The notes below the pieces were generated by a model that worked only from the letters and a program-made list of their open reading frames with translations, searched no databases and was not told the origin of the DNA. The translations under genes were made by a program, and so were the position numbers. From positions 41,826,106 through 41,890,105 of the forward strand of contig CP136063.1 in the NCBI GenBank assembly GCA_032622095.1: 64,000 nucleotides of DNA. The letters run 5' to 3'. Positions 1-12,044 of the stretch are shown here, one piece after another. How positions within the stretch are numbered: position 1 is the stretch's first letter; every line of letters begins with the position of its first letter. This DNA is from Siphonodentalium dalli. Taxonomy: Eukaryota > Mollusca > Scaphopoda > Gadilida > Siphonodentaliidae.

Positions 1-75
1 TGTATACACATTATTATAAATACGTTACCGTGTGTATACATATTATTATAAATACGTTGTCGCGTGTATACTATG
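1..75. repeat. Minisatellite remnant (GTGTATACAC type)
   Basis: Two to three degenerate units containing GTGTATACAC and AATACGTTGTCGCGTG. They match the longer array at 15974-16350, which also sits just upstream of the second copy of the large duplication. The array probably continues left of the window. Confidence 0.7.
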
Positions 76-449
76 TGGATATGGATGCTGAACATTTTTA
101 AATTAAAATCTTGTCCTTTTCATTACCTTTGCATGATTGGCATATCATATTTTGTCAGCCTTATCCTGATATTTTCAGTTGCCATCAAAACTTTATTTAA
201 CTTTCATGGCCTGGTCATTGTTTATACCATTTTAAGGAATGAAGTGTATGCGTCATTTTAAATATAACAAAGATGAAAATTTTAATATTTTATTATTTTT
301 CGTCGATTCTGTTTCGTCGCTTCCTGTTCTCATTGTGCTTCCCTAGTCTCGAATCAACTTCTGGCTGACTGAAAATAAAGATGACTTGCAAAATGAATGC
401 ATGAACTAACTATCACCATTGCATGAACTAACAATCACCATTGCATTAC
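76..449. other. AT-rich spacer, no gene seen
   Basis: A 65-residue open frame crosses part of this stretch, but it is hydrophobic and AT-driven, with no recognisable domain. A 20-bp direct repeat (ATGAACTAACWATCACCATT) occurs near 400-440, just before the MITE cluster. Confidence 0.5.
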
Positions 450-971
450 TTAAAGGTGGATTATCTCTTTGTAAACATGTATTATATAGTTACCGGGGTA
501 TAAAATATTAGATTTGAATCGAAGACTCCTGTCCGGAAATGCTTCTATCGATTACTATTCATTTTATTTCGAATATTTTCTGACATAAAAAGGTGTAGTT
601 GTTTAGCTAACGAACAATAGTTGTTACTGTTACAAAGACCAGCAATTTTATTGTACACTTGTGTCACAAATAAACGTTAATTATACTCATTATCGCTTAT
701 GACTGTGGAACAAAACAATACAAACAATCAATCTGGGACATTTGACTTTCGGTGCGTAGCCATAGGAACACCCCAGTGCTCTATATCGCAATATGGTATC
801 ATCCGAATGGTCTGTTCTAAAAATAGACACATAAACGGTCCCGATTTAATATTATGAATAAAATCAATATTAACTGATAGAAGCTTTTCCGGACAGGGTC
901 TTCAGTTCATATTTATTATTTAATGCCCACGCAACTATTTAAAATTTGTTATTTAAAGAGATAATTCATCT
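450..971. repeat. TTAA-flanked MITE, family 1, copy A1
   Basis: It begins TTAA-AGGTGGATTATCTCTTT and ends in a degenerate inverse of that end (AGAGATAATTCATCT). Its interior matches the complete copies at 5988-6515 and 26876-27403, including TTCCGGACAGG near the ends and a ATAAGCGATAATGAG-like core. It has no coding capacity. The same copy recurs at 16366 with a different left flank, so homology between the two large duplicates starts exactly at this MITE. Confidence 0.8.
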
Positions 972-1083
972 CAAATCGGAACATTGCTGTTTTTAGAATA
1001 TAGCGATAGAGATAATTAGGCTGTTCCCACAGCTACCTTCCAAATGTCAAACGTCACAGCTTGATTGTTTTATTCCATAGCTA

Positions 1084-1611
1084 TTAAAGATGGAATATCT
1101 CTTTAAATAATTTTTTTTAAATAGTTGCGTGGGTATAAAATAATAGATATGAACTGAAGACCTATGTTCGGAAAAGCTTCTATCAATTTATATTGATTTT
1201 ATTTCGGATATTAAATCGGGCCCGTTTATGTTACTGTTTTTAGAACTGACCATTCGGATGAGACCGTATTGCGATATAGATCACTGGGCTGTTCCTACGG
1301 CTACGCAACGAATGCCAAATGTCACAGATTGGTTGTTTGTATTGTTTTGTTCCACAGATATAAGCGATAATGAGTATAATTAACGTTTATTTGTGACAAA
1401 ATTGCACAATATAATTTCTGGTCTCTGTTAACAGTAACCACTATTGTTCGTTAGCTGAACAAACACACCTTTTTAGACCAGAAAATATTCGAAATAAAAT
1501 TAATATTAATCGATAGAAGCATTTCCGGACAGGAGTCTTCGATTCAAGTCTAATATTTTATACCCCGGTAACTATATAATACATGTTTACAAAGATATAA
1601 TCCACCTTTAA
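1084..1611. repeat. TTAA-flanked MITE, family 1, copy A2 (full length)
   Basis: TTAA, then AGATGGAATATCTCTTT at the left and AAAGATATAATCCACCT before TTAA at the right, 528 bp in all. The inverted termini and TTAA flanks are read directly. A further partial right half of the same family follows at 1612-1842 and ends AGATAATCCATCTTTAA. Confidence 0.85.
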
Positions 1612-1845
1612 CGATAGTGAGGCTAATCGACGTATATTTGCAACAAATTTATGCAATAAAATTAAACACTATTGTTCGTTAGCTAAACAACCACGCGTCT
1701 TTAGACCAGAAAATGTTCGAAATATAGTCAATATTAATTGATAGAATCTTTTCCGGACAGAGATCTTCAGTTCATATCCATTATTTTACACCCACGCAAC
1801 TATTTAAAATTTGTTATTTAAAGAGATAATCCATCTTTAATTCTG

Positions 1846-2629
1846 CCTTTTTAATAAAAAAATTTAATAAATTTTCTTAATTAATTTTTTAATTTAATTT
1901 AATTAAATTTTTTGAATTCTATTTTTTTTTTTAATTAATTTGTTTAATCCGTCCCGTGATGGTACCCGTCCATAAAAGAGGTGTGATGTACGGTACATCG
2001 AGCGTAAAAACTGACCCGATTAAAATCTCCCCCGTTCCTAGGAACCCGTACATGTAAGTACGAAGCCAGACATAAGAATCACACTACACGCATACGGTCT
2101 TTATCAATGACACTGCGGATACGAACGCTCTTCAACTATCAACGCGATTAACCCCGCAGTGCCAAGGGCGGTAATTTTGGTGACTGGAAGTGGAGAAGGG
2201 GTGCTCGGAGCTTCTCGAAAACGCCGCGTCCCGTGTGCTTTTACCGTTAGATAGGAAGTTTGAGCTCAATATGTCCAGCCGTTTTCGAGTCTATAAAGCA
2301 CAAACACATATACATATACGAAGTCTCAAAATATATAGTAGATATAGCTTGTATTTTCGGATTAAAAAAGTTATGTTTAATGACAAAATTGTTAGTTGTT
2401 TCTCCGCGTTTCATTTTGCCCCACCCCAGTCAATCTTGACTGGAGCTTTAATTTCCTGTATCTCGCATTTTGTTCGTATTGGGAAATTCGTACAATTGTA
2501 CGAACTGGACACTCGACTAACTCAAATTGTGAGTTTGTACAACTGATACGGACTATCTCCTGTGTGCAATATTTGATGTTTTATCAGATCACCTCTCTGG
2601 ACAAATTATTTCTTATACACATCGCACTG
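1846..2629. other. AT-rich tract and conserved spacer 3' of the zinc-finger array
   Basis: A TTAATTTAATTTAA-type low-complexity tract (1846-1945) precedes about 650 bp that recur almost unchanged at 19017-19692. A plus-strand open frame (2190-2546) is not preserved in the second copy, where a TTA codon is TGA, so I do not call it a gene. The right part (2530-2629) already contains degenerate minus-strand zinc-finger sequence. Confidence 0.55.
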
Positions 2630-2923
2630 CTAGGGGCGATCATCAGAGTGTGTTATCTTGTGTTTTATCAGGCTACAGCTATGGATGAATGATTTCTTAC
2701 ACATATCATACTGATACGGTCGGTCTCCAGAATGGATTCTCTTATGTTTCATTAGGTTACCCTTCTCGGTGAATGATTTCTTACACATATCATACTGATA
2801 CGGTCGGTCTCCAGAATGGATTCTCTTATGGCCCATTAGGCTACTATTCTGGGTGAATGATTTCTTACACATATCATACTGATGCAGACGATCTCCAGAA
2901 TTGATTATCTTATACAACATCAA
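2630..2923 (-). pseudogene. Decayed C2H2 zinc fingers (array A, 3' part)
   Basis: Three consecutive 28-residue units read YQYDMCKKSF...H..IHSGDRP. In each, the first zinc-ligand Cys of the consensus YQCDIC is Tyr, while the second Cys, the hydrophobic core and both His remain. All three share the defect, so a defective finger was probably amplified, or the array was homogenised after the change. The same block is at 23231-23437. Zinc binding is unlikely. It is the downstream end of the array continuing at 3250-4392. Confidence 0.75.
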
Positions 2924-2989
2924 GTTCTTCAGTTACATGTTTACAGTGTTGTACTGAATATGATAGTGCTATACATAACATAATAATCC

Positions 2990-3247
2990 CTACGAATATC
3001 CATGTTCGTCAAATTCATATCTTCTGTTATATGAGTGCGCATCGAGTCTCCATTTGAACTCTTCAGTGGTGTCTGCATCTATGACAAATCCGGAGAGATT
3101 GTTCCATTCGTCAATTACTCTCCGAGTATAGAAGTGTTTCATCTGTAATTTCATGTGGTGTCCTCTTGTTTTGTCACTTCGACTGCTTTCGAAAAAGTGT
3201 TCAAATGTGATATTGTAGTATCTGTTCTTCGAGATTATATAGTTCAA
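2990..3247 (-). pseudogene. LINE reverse-transcriptase C-terminal tail, inside the zinc-finger array
   Basis: An 85-residue frame contains TRGHHMKLQMKHF, then RRVIDEWNNLSG and an ..EEFKWRLDAH ending. This order (TRGH-type motif, a basic stretch, the WNNLP-like motif, then a short FK..LD tail) is what many jockey/CR1-like LINE ORF2 proteins show just after the RT thumb. No catalytic RT motifs are present, so it is a 5'-truncated insertion. It splits the zinc-finger array, and an identical fragment sits at 23514-23771, so the insertion predates the large duplication. Family assignment comes from motif resemblance only. Confidence 0.7.
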
Positions 3248-3249
3248 TC

Positions 3250-3795
<546 letters not shown>

Positions 3796-4392
3796 TCACA
3801 TATATCGCACTGATACGGACGATCCCCAGAATGGACTCTTATGCTCAGTTAGGGTACTCGTCCGAGCGAATGATTTCTCACATATATCGCACTGATACGG
3901 TCGGTCTCCAGAATGGATTCTCTTATGGCTCATTAGGGTACTCTTCAGGGTGAATGATTTCTCACATATATCACATTGATACGGACGCTCTCCAGAATGA
4001 ACTCTCTTATGTTTCATTAGGGTACTCTTCTCGCCGAATGATTTCTCACATACATCGCACTGATACGGACGCTCACCAGAATGGACTCTCTTATGTCTCA
4101 TTAGGTTACTCGTCTGGGTGAATGATTTCTCACATATATCACACTGATACGGACGCTCTCCAGAATGGACTCTCTTATGTCTCATTAGGTGACTCGTGTG
4201 GATGAATGATTTCCCACATATTCCGCACTGATACGGACGATCTCCAGAATCAATACAGACGATCTCCTGTGTCGATTCTGGTATGAGCTCGCATGTCACT
4301 GTCTGTGGACTGCAGTCTGTGCGGATTCTCGTATGTACTTGCATGTCACTGTCAGTAGACTGCAGTCCGTGTGGGCATTCCTCAGACATCAC
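3796..4392 (-). pseudogene. C2H2 zinc-finger protein, 5' end of array A
   Basis: The frame starts MMSEECPHGLQ, has a ~45-residue non-finger leader with two imperfect repeats (THIRTDCSPQTVTCE-like), then five fingers separated by SGERPYQC or SGDRPYQC linkers, a variant of the usual TGEKPY linker. Fingers 1-4 keep both Cys and both His. The fifth is frameshifted after LTEHK by a 2-bp loss and ends SVSVRYM. The protein would be a nuclear DNA-binding factor by family. No KRAB, SCAN or BTB domain is visible. In copy B a 2-bp deletion near 25028 puts this start out of frame. The LINE reverse transcriptase lies on the opposite strand about 60 bp upstream. Confidence 0.75.
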
Positions 4393-4454
4393 TCCCGAGT
4401 GGACAATCAGGTTTTAAGATTTCCCCAAATTCCGAATAATTCTCCGCTTATTGG

Positions 4455-5443
4455 ACTCGTATGGGAATTGGATTCACGGACCAAGGGTCAATTTTAGGCC
4501 CCCTTCTCTTCCTACTCTATGTGAACGATGCTAGCCAGACTGGATTGTCACCTCCTTCTATATGCGGATGACTCTGCCCTTTTGGTTTCAGGTTGTGATG
4601 TCCGCGCTATTGAGCAGAGGCTCAGTTCAGAAATGAATAAACTGAAATTATGGTTGGTTGACAACAAATTGTCCTTACATTTAGGGAAAACAGAATCAAT
4701 TCTGTTTGGGTCTGGAAAGAAACTTGTAAAACACTCTGAACTGAGGGTCTGCTGCGATGGCGTTGACATCGCACCAACTAAATCTGTTAAATATCTGGGG
4801 GTGTTCCTCGATCAGAGGCTGAATGGTGAAATGATGACAGAGCATGTTCTAAGTAAGGTAAATGCAAAACTGAAATTTTTGTACAGAAAAGCAAACTATC
4901 TGAATGAAAAATGCAGAAAACTTCTAATTAATGCTCTTATTCAATGTCATTTTGACTACTCAAGTGGTTATTGGTTCTCTAGTCTGACAGTAAAAACCAA
5001 AAAGCGTCTTCAAGCATCTCAAAACAGACTTGTCAGATTTATCATGAAACTAGATCGCATGACTCATATTGGTTATAATGAATTTAAACATGTTAAATGG
5101 CTTCCAGTGAGTGATAGGGTAGACTTCAGAAAAATACTGATGGTACTAAAAATCTCGGAAAAGAAAGCTCCAGCATATCTAGATAATAATGTTGTATTTG
5201 CTAGTACTCATTGTACATACATTGTATGTAACTCGATCAGGGACCCTGAAATACTCATTACCCTCTGTAAAATCCAAGGGCATCCACAGTTTCTATTATA
5301 CAGGAGCGAAACTGTGGAATGGTCTAGATAAAGTATACCATACTCGTACCCCTTTTGATCTCAAACACTGGAAATTTTGCATTAAACAACACCTACTAGA
5401 GAAATTGATGAAAAGAGAAGAAAATCCATTTGCCTTTTACTAG
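4455..5443 (+). pseudogene. Truncated LINE reverse transcriptase, copy A
   Basis: Encoded motifs in order are QGSILGPLLFLLYVND (RT motif B region), LLYADDSALLV (catalytic YADD), KLSLHLGKTESILFG, VKYLGVFLDQRL (thumb), and a C-terminal TRSGTLKYSLP...GAKLWNGLD tail. This order is typical of non-LTR retrotransposon ORF2. The endonuclease and RT palm N-terminus are missing (5' truncation). Copy A lacks 2 bp near 4541 (ACTGG versus ACTGTGG in copy B), separating motif B from YADD. A second frame break between CTYIV and TRSG (about 5220-5240) is shared by both copies. It is non-functional. Confidence 0.85.
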
Positions 5444-5987
5444 GAACAATCTATTTTATCATCTTTTAACTAGAATTTCCTCAATACAGAAGTTCAACTT
5501 ATATTGTAATGTACGATGACAGTATTTGGCCAGTTGCATATATTGTTACTGCTGCCTGTATTTCGGGTTTCCATCTTTCGGTCATGGACAGACCAGTCCA
5601 AAGCCTGCCATACATGGCAGTGGTGCGTATATGCAAGTGGCGAAGGGCTGTTGAAGTTGCATTACTTGCGTATTGACTTACTTTATTAGCTTTTCCTCTC
5701 CATATAAGTCTCGTTCTGAAATGGCTTTTATTTAATTTATATTTTAAATACTTGGCTTTTATTTAATTTATATTTTAAATACTTTTATACATTGTGCTCC
5801 GAAGTTTCGAACTTCACTCACTGCCCATGTGCCGAAAGCCACCAGGGACCGCAATGGAATTAAGTTTTCTCATTTAGAGAACTTTTTGCGTTATCCCCGA
5901 TGGTCTCAGGTCACATGAGTATTTCTATTTTTATACAGATTTCTGCCACATATCTCATCAGAACCCAACATAGTAACATATTTATAT
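5444..5987 (+). other. LINE 3' tail and AT-rich spacer
   Basis: This follows the RT stop and is shared with 26218-26875. It contains a short direct duplication (TTGGCTTTTATTTAATTTAT, about 5711-5785). Copy B has an extra ~120 bp near 26723-26850 that copy A lacks. No gene is seen. Confidence 0.5.
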
Positions 5988-6515
5988 TTAAAGATGGATT
6001 ATCTCTTTAAATAACAAATTTTAAATAGTTGCGTGGGTATAAAATAATAGATATGAACTGAAGACCTATGTCCGGAAAAGCTTCTATCAATTAATATTGA
6101 TTTTATTTCGAATATTAAATCGGGCCCATTTATGTTACTATTTTTAGAACCAACCATTCGGATGAGACCGTATTGCGATATAGAGCACTGGGCTGTTCCT
6201 ACGGCTACGCATCGAATGTCAAATGTCACAGATTGGTTGTTTGTATTGTTTTGTTCCACAGATATAAGCGATAATGAGTATAATTAACGTTTATTTGTGA
6301 CAAAATTGCACAATATAATTTCTGGTCTCTGTTAACAGTAACCACTATTGTTCGTTAGCTGAACAAACACACCTTTTTAGACCAGAAAATATTCGAAATA
6401 AAATTAATATTAATCGATAGAAGCATTTCCGGACAGGAGTCTTCGATTCAAATCTAATATTTTATACCCTGGTAACTATATAATACATGTTTACAAAGAG
6501 ATAATCCACCTTTAA
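5988..6515. repeat. TTAA-flanked MITE, family 1, copy A3 (full length, 528 bp)
   Basis: TTAA-AGATGGATTATCTCTTT at the left and AAAGAGATAATCCACCT-TTAA at the right. It matches 26876-27403 at nearly every base. An 86-residue minus-strand open frame recurs in several copies only because the repeat itself is conserved. Confidence 0.88.
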
Positions 6516-6668
6516 TATAAACTATTATAATTATAATATGTATATACTGTTGTGTATTATATTGATTCAACTTGTAAACATACCCATTATATGTATTCAT
6601 GTACACATGTATGTTACCTGAACTATCAAAATAAATCTAATCTTAATTTAATTGCTCTCTTCCGCACC

Positions 6669-7233
6669 AAAGTACCGTAGTCGAAAATCTACGGGATACT
6701 AAAGATATCCCGTCGAAATTTCCCCCATGCCTCGCAACGGAGCTTTTTCTTCAAGTCCGGAAAGGAAGAATGTGACGCAAGATACGACCAAACCGCGATG
6801 TTTTCCGGGTAATACATGTGCTACTGCATCACCCTGACATACCTTTCATATTCCTTTTCCAAAAATGAGAGATTTATTGAGAATATTCGGCTGGAGCCGA
6901 CGGTTTTTTAAACATTTTTAAACATTGGGTTTGCTCGATCGAACTCCGGTCACACCGCACTCGCTGTCGTGGGAGCAAGTATTTTCGTACCCTGACCAGC
7001 TCGTACCCTCCGAAAAAGTAAATTCGTACTCTAGCGCGAAACTATTTAGATATTTCAATAAGGCGTGCGTTCAGTTTCTCATCTAATAACTTTGCTTATC
7101 TCATTTTTAACCGGGATTGAACGTATACTATGGAACCCACAGTGATCTCTTGGACGTAAAAGATACAGAAATAGAATAGAAACATGCCTGATGTCTTGGA
7201 CGTAAAAGATACAGAAGTAGAACAGAAACCTGC

Positions 7234-7264
<31 letters not shown>

Positions 7265-9048
7265 AATTAAATTAAATAACCATACTTACCTGTTTTCAAT
7301 CGTCGTATTCCATCACTATGCGCCGTGTCGTAATCCAGTTTCTCATCTAATAACATTATAAATTTGTCCACCCTGTTTTAAGGAATGGGTCCTGGGTCTT
7401 TACCACTGGGAAACAAATTGCGACAAATTGGCACATCTGTCTGAGAGGCTTGATTTGAGGAGCCGGGTGGTGACTCGCAAACCACGCGGAAAGAAGAAGA
7501 AATAAACCCACTTTCGACACATGTTTTTGTCTTTTTCTGATTTTGTTTGTATTATACACTTGATGACTACACTTTGTGTCGAACGATTAGTCCATCTGAG
7601 CGAATAGGGAAAGCATACAACAATTGTCAGCAAACTGTCCATTCCCATTTCCCAAATTCATGGAAAATCTTCTGGTTTTCTAAAGAAAAAAAATAGAAAT
7701 TTCCCTTCCATTTACAAGATTTTCTTCATACTTAATTTGCATAACAGTATTTGATTACGTTATCTTCACACTGACAGCTCTAGTATTATAATCGTTATCG
7801 TTCATAGACATTACAAAGTGTAAACCTCTATGTCGCAATTTGTTTCCCAGTGGTAATTAAGACCCAGGACCCATTCCTTAAAACAGGGTGGACAAATTTA
7901 TAATGTTATTAGATGAGAAACTGGAGTACGACACGGCGCATCGTGATGGAATACGACGATTGAAAACTGTTAAATATGTTTATTTAATATGTATATAAAT
8001 ATATGTATATATATAACTTGATGTGCAATAAACTAAAATGTAATTGCGCTCGCTGCAACTGCTGCAGTTTCTGTTCACGGGAATGTATGTGCGATGGCAA
8101 ACGCGTGAGCCTGTGGTGAATGATATTATGTATGCACATATTCTTGTTTTTTTTTTTATTTGTAATATGTATTATTGTTTTGATGTTTTTTATTGGCAAA
8201 TATAATATACATCAAAGTATTTGATTACACTATTTTCACACTGACAACTCTCCATACTATAATCGTTATCGGGCATAGGCCTTACTAAGTGTAAACCTCT
8301 ATGACGCAATTTGTTTCCCAATGGCAAAGACCCAGGACCCATTCCCTAAAACAGGGTGGACAAATTTATGTTATTAGATGAGAAACTGGATTACGACACG
8401 GCGCATAGTGATGGAATACGACGATTGAAAACAGGTAAGTATGGTTATTTTATTTTATTTGTATGTATATATATATATATATATAGGCAGGTTTCTGTTC
8501 TACTTCTGTATCTTTTACGTCCAAGACATCAGGCATGTTTCTGTTCCATTTCTGTATCTTTTACGTCCAAGAGATCACTGTGGGTTCCATAGTATACGTT
8601 CAATCCCGGTTAAAAATGAGATAAGCAAAGTTATTAGATGAGAAACTGAACGCACGCCTTATTGAAATATCTAAATAGTTTCGCGCTAGAGTACGAATTT
8701 ACTTTTTCGGAGGGTACGAGCTGGTCAGGGTACGAAAATACTTGCTCCCACGACAGCGAGTGCGGTGTGACCGGAGTTCGATCGAGCAAACCCAATGTTT
8801 AAAAATGTTTAAAAAACCGTCGGCTCCAGCCGAATATTCTCAATAAATCTCTCATTTTTGGAAAAGGAATATGAAAGGTATGTCAGGGTGATGCAGTAGC
8901 ACATGTATTACCCGAAAAACATCGCAGTTTGGTCGTATCTTGCGTCACATTCTTCCTTTCCGGACTTGAAGAAAAAGCTCCGTTACCAGCGATGGGGAAA
9001 GTTGGACTATACATTCAATGTATAGTCAATTTTGGACTACAAAGTACC
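6669..9048. mobile_element. 2.36-kb foldback/TIR DNA transposon with 8-bp target duplication, copy A only
   Basis: AAAGTACC directly repeats at 6669-6676 and 9041-9048. The element between starts GTAGTCGAAAAT and ends ATTTTGGACTAC. Arms of roughly 0.7 kb (6677-7380 and 8330-9040) are inverted copies, sharing for example GGACGTAAAAGATACAG twice per arm. Copy B (27541-27565) reads GCACC-GATG across the site and lacks the element, so it is a real insertion. An 8-bp duplication suggests the hAT or P superfamilies (inference). The centre holds a third copy of a ~130-bp arm-end segment (7842-7970) and a (TA)n tract. No transposase is visible, so it is non-autonomous. Confidence 0.85.
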
Positions 9049-9622
9049 GATGCGGGCGATGGTGACGGCGAAGCGTTAAAGAAGTTAATGGACACCGCTT
9101 TCTGATCGACAAAGGAATGTCTAGTTTGTTCCCAATGTCAGTATACATAAAAACCATCCGTTGTTGCCCACAAGAGCATTGTCGACCAGAAACACCGATT
9201 TCTTTTGTTCCTAAAAGATTTATACCAATAACATTTCAAAATCTGGTTCTGTAGAATGGATACGTCTATTGGACGATAATATGGTGAGAAACAAATTGGT
9301 TCGATTATTATACACGTACTCAGGAAATTTCGTACCGATCTGAAAGTAAGAAAAACATGTTTGATACAGCTTTTAGGTGTACATTTATATTACTGCTACC
9401 ATAGGACTGATTTCTTACATTATATTTCATTTGTTTTACTGATATATAATAATGTTATTCGATAATGCCTTTGATACATGATGTATACATCGAATCACCT
9501 GAAAATGCGTCGATATCATTATGCAATGACTTATATGGTAAATATGGGGTTGATATTTCAAAACGTAGGACGCTTCAAGGAATTCAAGAAAATGAGATTG
9601 TGAGAAAATTTAAAATGGAACA
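9049..9622. other. Conserved non-coding flank shared by three zinc-finger loci
   Basis: The sequence recurs at 27558-28117. Its first half also resembles 12290-12500 (GGACACCGC, CTGATCGA, GACAAGAKCATTGTCGAC and AACATTTCAAAATCTGGTT are shared). Three related zinc-finger loci keep it, so it may be an ancestral 5' region, possibly promoter or first exon. No long frame is present. Confidence 0.45.
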
Positions 9623-10191
9623 TTAAAGATGGATTATCTCTTTAAATAAACAAATTTAAAAAAGTTGGGTGTGTATAAAAATAATAGATACTAGTATGAA
9701 CTGAAGACATATGTCCGGAAAAGCTTCTATCAATTAATATTGATTTTATTTCGAATATTAAATCGGGCCTGTTTATGTTACTATTTTTAGAACCGACCAT
9801 TCGGATGAGACCGTGTTGCGATATAGAGCACTGGGCTGTTCCTACGGCTACGCAACGAATGTCAAATGTCACATATTGGTTGTTTGTATTGTTTTGTTCC
9901 ACAGATATAAGCGATAATGAGTATAATTAACGTTTATTTGTGACAAAATTGCACAATATAATTTCTGGTCTCTGTTAACAGTAACCGCTATTGTTTGTTA
10001 GCTGAACAAACACACATTTTTAGACCAGAAAATATTCGAAATAAAATTAATATTAATCGATAGAAGCATTTCCGGACAGGAGTCTTCGATTCAAATCTAA
10101 TATTTTATACCCCGGTAACTATATAATACATGTTTACAAAGAGATAATCCACCTTTAAAATTTGTTATTTAAAGAGATAATCCATCTTTAA
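9623..10191. repeat. TTAA-flanked MITE, family 1, copy A4 with an extra terminal piece
   Basis: A full copy runs from TTAA-AGATGG (9623) to CCACCT-TTAA (10158). It is followed by a 33-bp second right terminus ending CCATCT-TTAA (10191), consistent with one copy inserted at the edge of another. Confidence 0.85.
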
Positions 10192-10309
10192 TTTGAACAA
10201 AATATGAATCAGACACATTTGGAGTGATTAAATTGTTTGTTTGTAACAAACAATTAGTCTTAAGAGTGTTACATTCGTGGTTAAACTGGTATCTGTTTCA
10301 GCGGAACAA

Positions 10310-10970
<661 letters not shown>

Positions 10971-11939
10971 TTACAAGTGTGCGCCATCACATGTGTGGAT
11001 TGACTTAATATGTTGTGTCAGAGTACTTGACTGAGCGAACGATTTCTCACACACATCGCACTGATATGGACGATCACCTGTGTGGATTCTCATGTGTTTA
11101 GTTAGACTTCCAGGGTGTGCAAATACTTTCCCGCATATACCACACTTGTGTGCGCGATCACCTGTATGTATTGTCCTATGTTGCGTTAGATGATTTGACT
11201 GCGTGAACGATTTCTGACATATATCACACTGATACGGCCGATCACCTGTGTGTATTCTCTTATGTTCAGTCAGATATCTAGAACTTGCGAAAACTTTTCC
11301 ACATATATCACACTTGTGTGATTTATTTATATTACCTGTATGAATTTGTTTATGTTGAGTCAGAGTACTCTTGTCAGCGAACGATTTCTCACATATATCA
11401 CACTGGTACGGCCGATCACCAGTGTGGACTCTCTTGTGTCTAGTCAGATGTCCCAATTGGTTGAATGCTTTCCCGCATATGTCACACTTGTGTGATCCAT
11501 CACCTGTATGGATTAATATCATATGTTGCTTCAGAGAACACGACTGAGAGAACGATTTCTCACATATATCGCACGGATATGGACGGTCACCAGAGTGGAT
11601 TCTCATGTGTCTAGTCAGATCTCCAGAGCGTACAAATGCTTTCCCGCATATATCACACTTGTGTGATCCATCACCTGTATGGATTATCCTATGTTGCGTC
11701 AGTGTACTTGACCGAGCAAATGATTTCTCACACACATCGCACTGATATGGACGATCACCTGTATGGATTATCCTATGTTGCGTCAGTGTACTTGACCGAG
11801 CAAACGATTTCTCACATCTATCGCACTGATATGGACGGTCACCAGAGTGGATTCTCATGTGTCTAGTCAGTTCTACAGAGCGTGCAAATACTTTTCCGCA
11901 TATATCACACTCATGTGGATAATTATTACCTGCAAGCAT
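10971..11939 (-). CDS. C2H2 zinc-finger protein with 11 intact fingers
   Basis: A 322-residue frame encodes eleven C2H2 fingers, all with CxxC...HxxxH or Hx4H spacing. Two types mostly alternate, HKCDICGK(V/A)F and [10 protein letters not shown], so a two-finger unit was amplified. Linkers are HTGDRPYQC or HTGDGSHKC. Fingers 2 and 3 are nearly identical (ARSSTLTQHRIIH). The frame stays open upstream to a TGA near 12043 through a finger whose second Cys is Tyr (FTCDIYEKSF) and whose last His is lost, so the Met at 11939 is probably not the true start. An upstream exon is likely. Family role: sequence-specific DNA binding in the nucleus. It lies between the two large duplicates and may be the least damaged relative of arrays A and B. 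Confidence 0.8.
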   Translation of the reverse strand: MLAGNNYPHECDICGKVFARSVELTRHMRIHSGDRPYQCDRCEKSFARSSTLTQHRIIHTGDRPYQCDVCEKSFARSSTLTQHRIIHTGDGSHKCDICGKAFVRSGDLTRHMRIHSGDRPYPCDICEKSFSQSCSLKQHMILIHTGDGSHKCDICGKAFNQLGHLTRHKRVHTGDRPYQCDICEKSFADKSTLTQHKQIHTGNINKSHKCDICGKVFASSRYLTEHKRIHTGDRPYQCDICQKSFTQSNHLTQHRTIHTGDRAHKCGICGKVFAHPGSLTKHMRIHTGDRPYQCDVCEKSFAQSSTLTQHIKSIHTCDGAHL

Positions 11940-12044
11940 TTTCTTATGTTGAGTCAGATTACTCGAGTCAGCGAATGATTTCTCATATATATCACAAGTA
12001 AAAGGACGATCACGTGTGTGGATTATCTTATGCAGTCAAGATAT

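Noticed and set aside
2190-2546. 118-residue plus-strand frame as a gene
   Set aside because: The second copy (19353) has a TGA within it, and the region is 3' flank of the zinc-finger array.
4548-4769. 73-residue minus frame (also at 25323)
   Set aside because: Antisense shadow of the LINE reverse transcriptase.
5999-6259. 86-residue minus-strand frame repeated at 9642, 17104 and 26887 as a conserved small protein
   Set aside because: It is internal MITE sequence; frame conservation follows from repeat identity and is broken in other copies.
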